Assembly (NCBI GenBank): GCA_037974335.1
Contig: CM075753.1
Location: 10,780,886-10,844,885, forward strand
Reading direction: 5' to 3'
From: Prionace glauca
Taxonomy: Eukaryota > Chordata > Chondrichthyes > Carcharhiniformes > Carcharhinidae
Length of the DNA: 64,000 nucleotides
The notes beneath the pieces were generated by a model. It was not told where the DNA came from, ran no database searches, and saw only the letters and a program-made list of their open reading frames with translations. Every line of letters starts with the position of its first letter. The stretch's first letter is position 1. The translations under genes and the position numbers were made by a program. This document shows, piece by piece, positions 50,825 through 60,856 of the stretch.

Positions 50825-51100
50825 TTTAAAGTTTATTTATTAGTTACAAGTAAGGCTTTAATTAACACTGCAATGAAATTACTGTGAAATTCCCCTAGTT
50901 GTGACAGTCCAGCGCCTGTTTGGGTCAATCCTAACCAGCATGTCTTTCGGACAGTGGGAGGAAACCGGAGCACCCGGAGGAGACCCACACAGACACGGGG
51001 AGAGCTTGCAAACTCCAGATAGACAGTGAGTGACCCAAGCGGGCAATCGAAACCAGGTCCCTGGCGCTGTGAGGCAGCAGTGCCAACCACTGTGCCAAGG
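50825..51100 (-). mobile_element. tSINE-B copy
   Basis: TTTAAAGTTTATTTATTAGT to CAACCACTGTGCCAAGG. It abuts the head of the previous A copy. Confidence 0.9.
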
Positions 51101-51636
51101 ATCAAAAGACAAAATTTCCTCTGCAGAGGATGAATAGCTGGATGGTGAGAGATTTGAACGACTGAGGATGAAAGTTCCCCTCAGTTTTCAGATCCATTTT
51201 CGCTGCAGCAATGCTACATGAGTTGGGACTAATTAAAGAGATGAGCAGGGCACGTCAATAGACCAAACCGCTTTGCTGAGATCCCAGCACTTACTGGCGT
51301 GGTTCCATTCATCACCAAGGCTGATCCCCGAAGCTTGGGACTCGGAGAATGAAACACGAGAAATCATTACCACTTTGGGCTGAATGATTGTGCTAATTTA
51401 AGAATGATAATCAGGCTGTGCATTCTCTGCAAATCAAAACCTATTCATCACGGAAAGCGAATTGCTTTATAATGCCCCCAGGGCACCCTTTACCTCTTAA
51501 AGCAGTGACAGGATAGACCTCTCCACGTAAGGAGAGGCAGACCACAGTGGCTTGATCAGGACGCAATGGAGAATGCCCAAAAAGGAATCGTGTGTCCAGT
51601 TTCCAATTACACAATCATTAATCTCGAGATCCAGAG
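51101..51636. other. Unique sequence, possible conserved element
   Basis: About 530 bases free of recognisable repeats, which is rare here. TTAAGAATGATAATCAGGCT and CTATTCATCACGG are AT-rich and homeobox-like. No exon found. Confidence 0.35.
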
Positions 51637-52158
51637 GCATCTTTCACTTCTGGTCCCCACATTACAGGAAGGATGTAGAGGCTTTGGAGAGGGTGCAGAG
51701 GAGGTTTACCAGGATGTTGCCTGGTATGGAGGGGAGATCCTATGAGGAGAGACTGAGAGGTTTGGGGTTGTTTTCGCTGGAAAGAAGGCGGCTAAGAGGG
51801 GATCTCATTGAAACATATAAGATGATTAGAGGTTTAGACAGGGTAGATAGTGATAGCCTTTTTCCTAGGATGGAGAAAGCTAGCACGAGGGGGCATGACT
51901 TTAAATTAAGGGGTGGTAGTTATAGGACTGATGTCAGGGGTAGGTTCTTTACCCAGAGGGTGGTGAGGGACTGGAATGCTCTGCCAGCTGCAGTTGTAAA
52001 TGCACCTAGTTTGGGAGCGTTTAAGAGATCTGTGGATAGGTTTATGGATGAAAAGGGATTGGTTTAGGCTAGTGGGTCATTGTTTTGTAACTGGTCGGCG
52101 CAACATTGTGGGCCGAAGGGCCTGTTCTGCGCTGTAATGTTCTATGTTCTATGTTCTC
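51637..52158 (+). mobile_element. CR1 3' end with open frame
   Basis: Reads FWSPHYRKDVEALERVQRRF, RMLPGMEGRSYEERL, RGDLIETYKMIRGLD, TRGHDFKLRGGSY and GRFFTQRVVRDWNALPAAVV to a stop at 52067. The UTR with GGTCGGCGCAACATTGTGGG and tail TGTTCTATGTTCTATG follows. It belongs to a different subfamily from the 32.2 kb copy. Confidence 0.94.
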
Positions 52159-52177
52159 AATCCTCCTTCCCTTCAGC

Positions 52178-52310
52178 AAGGGCGGAACAGTGGTTAGCAC
52201 CGCTGTCTCACAGTACCAAGGACCCGGGTTCGATTCCCAGCTTGGGCCTCTGCCTGTGGGGAGTCTTGCACGTTCTCCCCGTGTCGGATTTCCTCCAGGT
52301 GCTGTGGTGA
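52178..52310 (+). mobile_element. tSINE head fragment
   Basis: GGGCGGAACAGTGGTTAGCA to TTTCCTCCAGGTGCTGTGG. The body is missing, so A and B cannot be told apart. Confidence 0.8.
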
Positions 52311-52428
52311 GATTCAAACCTGGGTCCCCAAATGTACTTTCCTCTGTAAGTAGCTGGAATTATGAAATGCTGGTGACACAGTCCAGACAACTGGTCTTCT
52401 GGGAGTTGGGTGAATGATTCGCTACTCA

Positions 52429-52725
52429 TTATGCCAATCCACCTAACCTGCACATTATAGGACACTAAAGGACAATTTAGCATGGCCAATCCACCTAACC
52501 TGCACATCTTTGGATACTAAAGGGCAGTTTAGCATGGCTAATCCACCTAACCTGCATATCTTTGGACACTAAGGGGCAATTTAGCATGGCCAATCCATCC
52601 AGCCTGCACATCTTTGGACACTAAGGGGCAATTTAGCATGGCCAAATCACCTAACCTGCACATTATAGGATGCTATAGGACAATTTAGTGTGGCCAATCC
52701 AGCTAACATGCACATCTTTGGATTG
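52429..52725 (-). repeat. 52-bp SINE-derived tandem array, about six units
   Basis: Unit starts at 52463, 52515, 52567, 52619 and 52671, 52 apart. More diverged than the array at 27.5 kb (CACATTATAG variants), so older. Confidence 0.92.
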
Positions 52726-52860
52726 TGGAAGGAAACCGGAGCGCACAGAGGAAACCCACGAAGACACGGGGAGAATGTACAAACTCCACACAGTCACCCA
52801 GAGTCAGAGTTGAACCTGGTTCCCTGGCGCTGAGAGGCAGCAGCGCTAACCAGTATGCCT
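52429..52860 (-). mobile_element. tSINE-A body and head carrying an array
   Basis: No tail: it starts within an array unit, and the head ends at CGCTAACCAGTATGCC. Confidence 0.88.
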
Positions 52861-53341
52861 TATTTATTACTGGCTGAGCGGCTACCTTTGGGATCAGAAC
52901 ATTAGTATGACCTTAACGGCCCCAGTAAACCTCTTCCTTCTGCTTAACACCTCAAGGTGAAGGAGGGCTCATTCACAGATCAGTTTGGAAGGGAAAAGAA
53001 AAGCAGGTCAAAATTTATTCCAACATAGTCAAAATGCTAAAATATTCATGAATACCTTCTCCAGCTTGTGTTCTAATGATGGTTGATATCAGTAACAGAA
53101 CAGTCACCCTGTGCTCCCATCACAGTTTATCTGTGGCATATTTTGCCCAAAATATGAATTTCAGATTATTTGAAGTCTGTTTAAGTAATGCAGCTTTTTA
53201 ACAATTTGTGATATCTTTTCTTTCTCCCCAATATTGCTGTTTGCCACACTGCTAAAAGTGTTGAGCTTGTGTTTTTCCAAACAAAACCTCATGTTTCATG
53301 TGTCAAAATCCTCCTCGTCACCTTCTTCAGACACGCACCCT
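52861..53341. other. Unassigned sequence
   Basis: No gene or repeat recognised. Confidence 0.4.
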
Positions 53342-54035
53342 GGGCGTAGCACAGTGGTTAGCACTGCTGCCTCAAAGTGCCTGGGATCCCGGTTTGATTC
53401 CCGGCTTGGATCCCTGTCTGTGTGGAGCTGACACGTTCTCTGTGTCTGTGCTGGTTTTCTCCCACAGTCTGAAAGACGTGCCGGTTACGTGGATTGGCCT
53501 TATTGTCAGGGGAATTAGTGAGGGTAAAATGCCTGGGGTTAGGGCCAGAGTGGGATTGTGGACTCTGGGTCTGCACTCGTTGGAGTTTAGAAGGATGAGG
53601 GGTGATCTTACTGAAACTTACAGGATACTGTGAGACATGGATAGAATGAAAATGGAGAGGATGTTTCCACTCGTAGGAAAAACTAGAGCCAGAGGACACA
53701 ACCTCAGGGTAAAGGGGCCATCCTTTAAAACAGAGATGAGGAGGAATTTCTTCAGCCAGAGTGGTGAATCTGTGGAACTTTTTGCAGCAGAAGGCTGTGG
53801 AGGCCAGATCATTGAGTGTCTTTATGACAAAGACAGGTTCTAATTAATAAGGAGATCAGGGGTTGCGGGGAAAAGGCAGGAGAATGAGGATGAGAAAAAT
53901 ATCAGCCATGATTGAACAGCAGAGCAGACTCGATGGGCCGAGTGGCCTAATTCTGCTCCTATGTCTTGTGGTCTTATGGTTGGTGCAGACTCAATGGGCC
54001 AAATGGCCTCGTTCTGGGATTCTGTTCTTTGTGCA
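53342..54035 (+). mobile_element. tSINE-A copy split by CR1
   Basis: Head and body 53342-53560 (GCGTAGCACAGTGGTTAGCA to AGTGGGATTGTGG), tail 53978-54035 (TTGGTGCAGACTCAATGGGC, GGGATTCTGTTC). The consensus GATTGTGG-TTGGTGCAGAC is rejoined exactly. Confidence 0.9.
53561..53977 (+). mobile_element. CR1 3' end nested in a SINE
   Basis: Encodes LHSLEFRRMRGDLTETYRIL, RVKGPSFKTEMRRNFFSQS and the UTR CATGATTGAACAGCAGAGCA with CTATGTCTTGTGGTCTTATG. Frames are broken in two or more places. Confidence 0.88.
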
Positions 54036-54566
54036 GGTTAGGTGAATTGGCCATACTAAATTCTTCAGACACTTCTTCAGACACCTACCAAGGGAGAAGG
54101 AACACGTCAACTTGTGTGTGACCAATTAGTCTTCAAACTCAGCAACGTTCATCGCAACGCCATGTGACCTGTGACCGAAATCCCAATTGTAAAAGAGTTG
54201 GATCCACCTTGGGCTTGTTAAAATTTACCTCAACTTTGAGGATCGAAGCAACATTTTCTCACATTTCCCTCACTGGAAAGTTCTGCACAGTTTGATTGAG
54301 ACTAATGATGCTTGTAGCTAAGGAGCGTGTACCTTCTTCCATTAGATGCTGCAGGCAACAAGAATATTGTTGTTCCTTAATGGGAAGAGCGCAGTGTGAT
54401 ATTTTTCTTTTGAAGGCAGTGCTATTTATGAAGCACTGACGTCCCCATTACTCAAGGACTAGCCCCAAGTCAAAAATCTCTTGATTGTACCGCTGAAGAA
54501 CTCTTTAAAAATGGATAGTGGGGCTTCCAGAATCTCACTTTCATTGTAGCTGGGACTAGGGTACAG
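54036..54566. other. Unassigned sequence
   Basis: No gene or repeat recognised beyond a short tSINE body scrap at 54035-54065 (GTTAGGTGAATTGGCCATAC). Confidence 0.4.
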
Positions 54567-54792
54567 TCATAGAATCATGGAATCTGCAGAAGGAGTGCAG
54601 AAGGAGGCCATTCGGCCCATCCAATCGGCACCCACTCTCCAATAGAGCATCCTAGTCTGTCCCAACCCCCCCCCCTCCTCTCTATCCAAAATTCCATACA
54701 TTTATCCCATTAATACCCTCTAACCTTCATATCTTTGGACACTAAGGGGCAATTTAGCATGGCCAATCCACCTAACCTGCACATCTTTGGGA
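54567..54792 (-). mobile_element. tSINE-A copy, head missing, one extra body unit
   Basis: GAATCATGGAATCTGCAGAA to CTAACCTGCACATCTTTGGG, with a duplicated tail bit (GCAGAAGGAGTGCAGAAGGA). Confidence 0.8.
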
Positions 54793-56005
54793 TAAACAGA
54801 TCAGTTTCGGGTTGGCAAATCGTAATATATGCAGTGCCGCAGCAATCGTTGCTGGGACCTCAACTATTTATGATCGCCATTAATGATTCAGATAAAGTGA
54901 TCAAATCTATTCTGGATATTTTGCTGACATCATCAAGGTAGATAGGAAAGCCGGTTGTGAGCAGGAATCTGCAAAGGGATACAGATAGGGCAGATGGTGT
55001 ATCACATGGGAAAATGTGGCAGGAAGAATAGAAGGACAGGGTATCATTTAAATGAACATTGGCTGCAGAATACTGTGGTTTAGGTGGACCTAGGAGTCCT
55101 CTGCAAGAATTACAAAAAGTTAGTTTCCTTCCTACTCAGCAGGGTAGGAAGACCAACGGAATAGAACATAGAACTGTACAGCACAATACGGGCCCTTTGG
55201 CCCTCAATGTTGTGCCGACTATGTCAAAACCCAAGATCAAACTATCCCACTCCCTATCATTCTGGTGTGCTCCGTGTGCCTATCCAATAACCGCTTGAAA
55301 GTTCCTAAAGTGTCCGACTCCACTATCACAGCAGGCAGTGCATTCCACTCTCTGAGTGAAGAATCTTCCTCGGACATCCCTCCTATATCTCCCACCACGA
55401 ACCTTAAAGTTATGTCCCCCTAGTAACTGCTATATCCACCCAAAGAAATAGTTTCTGCACGTCCACTCTATCAATCCCCCTCATCATCTTATAAACCTCT
55501 ACTAAGTCACCTCTCATCCTCCTCCGCTCTAATGAGAAAAGCCCCAGCTCCCTCAACCTTTCCCCATAAGACCTACCCTTCAAACCCGGCAGCATCCTGG
55601 TACATCTCCTCTGCACTCTCTACAATGCTTCCACATCCACCTTATGACCAGAACTGCGCACAGTATTCCAAATGACCAAGGAATTGTATAGTTATGCTGC
55701 AGCTATACAACTCCTGTATAGTTGCAGCATAACCCCACGGCTCTGAAACTCAAACCATAATAAACGCCATCACACTATAAGCCTTCTTCACGGCTCTATC
55801 CACTTGAGTGGCAACCTTCAGAGATCTGTGGATATGAACCCCAAGATCTCTCTGTTCCTCCACATTCCTCAGAACCCCTGCCGTTGACTTTGTAATCCAC
55901 ATTCAAGTTTGTCCTACCAAAATTAATGTTGGTCTTTATTTCAAATGAAATATAAAAGTAGGGAAATCTTGTTACAATGATACAGGGCATCAGTGAGTCT
56001 GTAAT
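54793..56005 (+). mobile_element. CR1 coding fragment split by another CR1
   Basis: Left part 54793-55162 corresponds to the reverse-transcriptase core (PQQSLLGPQLFMIAIND is readable). Right part 55927-56005 resumes with TGTTGGTCTTTATTTCAAAT and AATATAAAAGTAGGGAAATC. The joint matches the consensus GGCAAATGGAATGTTGGCC. Highly decayed. Confidence 0.85.
55163..55926 (-). mobile_element. CR1 3' end nested in an older CR1
   Basis: Antisense: ATAGAACATAGAACTGTACA tail, then coding with QRRCTRMLPGLKGRSYGERL and RMRGDLVEVYKMMRGIDRVD (minus strand, 55410-55616). Several interruptions. Confidence 0.9.
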
Positions 56006-56057
56006 GTAGATAAACTTGGATAAACTTACCTTGAGAGCTATTCAAAGGTGCAGAAAG

Positions 56058-56850
56058 AAACTAGAAACAGGAGGAGGCCTTTTAGCCCTTTGATCCTGCT
56101 CCAACATTCATTTTGATCTTGTCTGATCATCAAATTCAAAATCCTGATATCCCTTTTCCTCCCATATCCCTTGATCCCTTTAGCCCCAAGAGCTATATCT
56201 AATTTCTTCTTGAAATCAGACAACTTTTTGGTCTCAACTACTTTCTGTGGGAATGAATTCCACGCATTCAACTCCCTCTGGGTGAAGAAATTTCGTAAAA
56301 AGTCTGACAACACCAGGTTTTAGTCCAACCGATTTATTTGATAATATTCTCACAAGCAAGCAAGCTTTCGAGGGGGCTGCCTCTTCGTCAGGTGAATGGA
56401 GAGTTCTGACCTCAGACAGACAGAGCATATAAAGCACAGACAGTTGCTGATTAGAATGCGAATCCTTACACCTAACCTGCTGTTCAAGTCTTAAAGTGGC
56501 TGATAATGTGAGTGGAAGGAGCACTGATCACAGTTTAAAGAGATGTGTATTGTCTCCAGACAGTACAGTAAGTGAGGTTTTGCAAACCCAGGCAAGTCAC
56601 GGGGGTTACAGATAGTGCGACATGAACCCAAGATCCCTTGCCTCACCTTGCCTCACTCCTAAAAGATTTACCCCTTATCTTCAAACTATGACACCTCATT
56701 CTAAACTGCCCCACCATCGGGAACATTCTTTCTGAATCCACCCTGTCTAACGCTGTTATAATTTTAACAATTTTTAATGAGATCCCCTCTCACTCTTCTA
56801 AACTCCAGTGAATATAATCCTAAGCAGCTTAGTCTTGCCTCAGAGACAGA
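56058..56850 (-). mobile_element. CR1 3' end split by a foldback-type element
   Basis: 3' side 56058-56295 (GAAACTAGAAACAGGAGGAG; minus strand FFTQRELNAWNSFPQKVVET), coding side 56656-56850 (CCTAAAAGATTTACCCCTTA, ATCCACCCTGTCTAACGCTG). Confidence 0.88.
56296..56655. mobile_element. Diverged relative of the foldback element
   Basis: Begins AAAAGTCTGACAACACCAGG, TTTTAGTCCAACCGATTTAT and CAAGCTTTCGAGGGGGCTGC, then TTCGTCAGGTGA: the left arm of the 31.1 kb element in order. About 260 bases of unrelated sequence follow. No right arm or clear target duplication is seen. Confidence 0.65.
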
Positions 56851-56851
56851 T

Positions 56852-57117
56852 CTGACAACAATCTCACCCAGGCTCTATCGCGTAACCCCATGTATTTACC
56901 TTGCTAAATTGCCCCTTAGTGTCAGGGGTAGTAGTATGGCCAATCCACCCAACCCACACATCTTTGGAGGGAGCTGGAGCACCTGGAGGAAACCCACATA
57001 GATACAGGGAGGACATGTCGACTCCGCACAGACAGTGACCTGAGGCTGGAATCGAACCCGGGTCCCTGGCGCTGCGAGGCAGCAGTGCTAACCACTGTGC
57101 CACCATGCCGCCCACAA
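56852..57117 (-). mobile_element. tSINE-A copy, tail truncated
   Basis: CTGACAACAATCTCACCCAG to GTGCCACCATGCCGCCC. GGGACTGTGG is missing from the middle. Confidence 0.9.
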
Positions 57118-57457
57118 GTGAAACACTCTTGTATGTACTTGGGTCTTGATTTCACCTCTTGCTGTGTTGTCTAGACTTTAGTAGTGAGAAACAAGGATCA
57201 AAATAGCAAGAGAAACAGTTTTGAGATCAGTGAGATAAGTGTTGCAAATTGCACGCTCAACAGACAAGTTGTTATCGAGATATATTGCGTGAGATGTAAA
57301 TGGGCTTCCTGAAAATAACTGCACTATTTTGAGCTTCTAAGTAAATATGAGACTGAAAAAACACTCTCAAAACAGTTTGAGCGCAGCAATCAGACTGAAA
57401 CACTTTGAAGGGATCTTTCTCCCTGTGGGGGAATCTACAACTATAGGGGGCACAGTT
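57118..57457. other. Unassigned sequence
   Basis: No gene or repeat recognised. Confidence 0.4.
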
Positions 57458-57978
57458 AATTTGATTTGATTTATTATTGTCACATGTTAACATACAGTAA
57501 AAAGTATTGTTTCTTTACAGACAAAACATACTGTTCACAGAGAAGGAAAGGAGAGAGTGCAGAATGTAGTGTCATAGCTAGGGTGTAGAGAGAGAGGGCG
57601 GCACAGTAGCACAATGGTTAGCATTGATGCTTCACAGCTCCAGGGACCTGGGTTCAATTCCCAGTTCGGGTCACTGTTTGTATGGTGTTTGCACATTCTC
57701 CTCCTGTCTGTGTGGGTTTCCTCCAGGTGCTCCGGTTTCCTCCCACACTCCAAAGATGTGCAGGTTAGGTCGATTGGCCATGCTAAATTGACCCTTAGTG
57801 TCCTGAGATGCGTAGGTTAGAGGGGTTAGTGAGTAGATATATGGGTAGAGCCTGGGTGGGATTGTGGTCGGCGCAGATTTGATGGGCTGAAGGGCTTCTT
57901 CCTGCACTATAGGGTTTCTATGATTTCTGTGTGCTTAACGTGAGGTGGGTCCAGTCAGAAGTATGACAGCAGCAGCCA
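57458..57978 (-). mobile_element. L2L LINE 3' end split by a SINE
   Basis: Tail 57458-57596 (TAATTTGATTTGATTTATTA to AGCTAGGGTGTAGAGAGAG), then 57929-57978 (GCTTAACGTGAGGTGGGTCC, TATGACAGCAGCAG). Confidence 0.88.
57597..57928 (+). mobile_element. tSINE-A copy nested in L2L
   Basis: GGGCGGCACAGTAGCACAAT to AGGGTTTCTATGATTTC. Shares CTTCACAGCTCCAGGG with the Ay subfamily but is more diverged. Confidence 0.9.
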
Positions 57979-58024
57979 ACGTTGATCCCAGAATCCATGC
58001 AGTTTGAGCATGGTGAAGGTCTCT

Positions 58025-58322
58025 CGCCTCTTAGGGCAACCGAGGACAGCCTCAGAACGAAGGGGTGCTCCTTTAAATCTGATATGAGGAGGAATTTCTT
58101 CAGCCAGAGGGTGGTGAATCTGTGGAACTCATTGCCACAGAGGGCTGTGGAGGCCAGGTCATTGAGTGTCTTTAAGACAGAGATGGATAAATTTGTGATC
58201 GGTAAGGGGATTCAGGGTTACGGGGAGAAGGCAGAAGAATGGGGGTGAAAATTATATCAGCCCCGATTGAATGGCGGAGAAGATGGGCAGAATGGCCTAA
58301 TTCTGCCCCTTTATCTTCTGGC
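58025..58322 (+). mobile_element. CR1 3' end
   Basis: RTKGCSFKSDMRRNFFSQRVVNLWNSLPQRAVEARSLSVFKTEMD then the tail GAATGGCGGAGAAGATGGGC and TTTATCTTCTGG. The last 65 codons stay open. Confidence 0.9.
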
Positions 58323-58675
58323 CTAACTCATCAAAAAGTACTTCCCGGTCTTAAAAGCGCCTGAGACACCTGGTGGTGGTGAATAGTACCGTCTGAAAAT
58401 CGAGACTTTCTTCTCTTCACTGCAACACGAATCATCTTTCTCAGCAAGCCCAGGGCTTTCCCCTCACCGCGGGCTCAGAGGCCAGTGAGTTGGTGCATAC
58501 TTTGGATGTGCTGTCGGCATGGCAACCGATCGCTCCCACGGTGGACAAGTCCACAGGATTTTCTTTTTCTTTTGAAAATCTCCGAGCCAGCAGGCTCAAC
58601 TAATCCCTGACCGAGATATGCATCGGCCCTTCAGTGTAATTCTTTACACCGATTAGCTACTGCACCTGAAAGGGG
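58323..58675. other. Unassigned sequence
   Basis: No gene or repeat recognised. Confidence 0.4.
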
Positions 58676-59192
58676 AATCGTAGGATTCCAGCAGTGCAGA
58701 GGGAGACCTTCAGTTCACCAGGTCTGCACCAACTATTACCCAGGTTTACCCTTGCTAACCTAAGTGGCAATTTAACGCGGCCAATCCACCTAACCTGCAG
58801 ATCTTTGGACACTAAGTGGCAATTTAGCATGGCCAATCCCCCTAACCTGCACATTTTTGGACACTAAGGGGCAATTTAGCATGGCCAATCCACCTAACCT
58901 GCACATTTTTGGACACTAAGGGGCAATTTAGCATGGCCAATCCCCCTAACCTGCACATTTTTGGACACTAAGGGGCAATTTAGCATGGCCAATCCACCTA
59001 TGAACACATCTTTGGACACTAAGGAGCAATCCACCTAACCTGCACATCTTTGGACTGTGGGAGGAAACCAGAGCACCCAGAGGAAACCCACACAGACACA
59101 GGAAGAACATGCAGACTCTGCACAGACAGTGGCCCAAGCCCCTGGCGCTGCGAGGCAGCTGTGCTAACCACAGTGCCACCCTACCGCTGAAG
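58676..59192 (-). mobile_element. tSINE-A copy with an internal array
   Basis: Tail CGTAGGATTCCAGCAGTGCA, array, then head to CACAGTGCCACCCTACCGC. Box B is deleted (GTGGCCCAAGCCCCTGG), so it could not be transcribed normally. Confidence 0.9.
58758..59057 (-). repeat. 52-bp SINE-derived tandem array, about six units
   Basis: Unit starts at 58810, 58862, 58914 and 58966 (52 apart), then 59017 (51), and a shortened last unit. CACATTTTTGG marks three adjacent units, indicating stepwise duplication. Confidence 0.93.
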
Positions 59193-59778
59193 GGCAGCAC
59201 CAATTTAGCAGTAGGCCCGACAGCCCCACAGATGCCGCCCCACTGCTGAAGGTGCTTGTCGTGCATGCAATTTATGTGCAAAAACAAAGAGAAATCTTAC
59301 TGTCTACAAAATAGGCAAATTCTTGGGTTGCAATTTGAGATGTTTAGCAAGAATGAATCGACTGGACTGGTCAAGTATTTGATGCTTGCATATCTCAGCG
59401 ATAATGACACACATAATTAATGGTAACGCTATAATTATTGGCATGTTGACAATACTTGCTCGTTTTTAGTGCTTGCTGAGGCCAACTGACTTAGACTGAA
59501 GAAAAGTCATGTTTCCATCCCTGGCGAGACTTGTGTCCGTCTCGTATTGCTGATGTTCATTTAAAAGCCCGTGTTTTTTCAAGGTGGCAGGACCTCGGAG
59601 ATACCCCGAGGCCGACACAAACACCTGTTCTGATGCCCTCCTGGTACATTGGGTACAGAAAGATCAGCTTAATATGTGATCGGCCCGAGTGTAAGGGCTG
59701 TGAAGTGAGTGCCGGTTACCTTGGTAAGGGATGGTGTGAGTATGGGAAGAGGACGGGGTGGGGGTGGGGTTTCCAGAG
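59193..59778. other. Unassigned sequence
   Basis: About 590 bases with no recognised gene or repeat, G-rich at the right end (59750-59770). Confidence 0.4.
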
Positions 59779-60018
59779 TGGCATGGTGGCACAGTGGTGT
59801 TAGCACTGTGCTAGGGACCCGGATTTGATTCCTGGCTTGGGTCACTGTCACGGCGGAGTCTGCACGTTCTCCCTGTATCTCCGTGTGTTTGCGCCGGGTG
59901 TTCCGGTTTCCTCCCCGATCTGCTGGGCAGGTGGATTGGCCAAGCTAAATTCTCCCTCGGTGTATCCAAACAGGCGCCAGAGTGTGGCAACTAGGAAATT
60001 TTCCCCGTAACCTCATTG

Positions 60019-60396
60019 CAAACCAGCCTCCCATTCATTGACTCTGTCTGCATTTCCCAGTGCCTCGGAAAAGTAGCCAGCATAATCGAGGACCCCACGC
60101 GCCCCAGACATACTCTCTTCCACCTTCTTCCATCAAGATAAAGACGCAAAAGTTTCAGGTCACTTACCAACCGACTCAAGAACAGCTTCTTCCCTGCTGC
60201 CATCAGACTTTTGGATGGACCTACCTTGCACTAAGTTGATCTTTCTCTACACCCTAGCTTTGACTGTAACACTACATTCTGCATCCTCTCCTTTCCTTCT
60301 CTATGAACGGTATGTTTTGTCTGTTTAGGGCACAAGAAACAATACTTTTCACTGTATCCCAAGACACCTGACAATAATAAAACAAATAAAATTAAA
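60019..60396 (+). mobile_element. L2L LINE 3' end, nested
   Basis: AACCAGCCTCCCATTCATTG to ACAATAATAAAACAAATAAA, strongly 5' truncated. Confidence 0.9.
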
Positions 60397-60805
60397 AGGA
60401 AACTACAAAAGGGTTGTGAATGTAGCCCAATACATCATGCAAACCAGCCTCCCATCCATTAACTCCGTCTACACTTCCCACTGCCTCAGAAAAGCAGCCA
60501 GCATAACCAAGGATCCCACGCGCCCCAAACATTCTCTCTTCCACCTTCTTCCGTCAAGAAAAAGATACAAAAGTCTGAGGTCACGTACCAACCGACTCAA
60601 GAACAGCTTCTTCCCTGCTGCTATCAGACTTTCAAATGGACCTACCTTATATTAAGTTGATCTTTCTCTACACCCTAGCTATGATGGTAGCACAACATTC
60701 TGCACTCTCTCCTTTCTTTCTCTATGAATGGTATGTTTTGTGTGCATAGTGCGCAGGAACTTTTCATTGCATGCTAATCCATGTGACAATAATAAATCAA
60801 ATCAA
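60397..60805 (+). mobile_element. L2L LINE 3' end, nested, second copy
   Basis: GAAACTACAAAAGGGTTGTG, frame MNVAQYIMQTSLPSINSVYT through YKSLRSRTNRLKNSFFPAAI (open for 79 codons from 60416), to CAATAATAAATCAAATCA. It sits tail-to-head with the preceding copy. Confidence 0.92.
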
Positions 60806-60856
60806 TACAGTGTTACTGTAAGCCTACTTGTGACACTAGTAAATAAAAAAAATCTA

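Larger units (their letters stand above)
59779..60856 (+). mobile_element. tSINE-B copy split by two LINEs
   Basis: Head and body 59779-60018 (TGGCATGGTGGCACAGTGGT to CCCCGTAACCTCATTGCA), tail end 60806-60856 (AGTGTTACTGTAAGCCTACT to ACACTAGTAAATAAAAAAA). The consensus CATTGCA-GTGTTA runs across the break. Confidence 0.9.
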
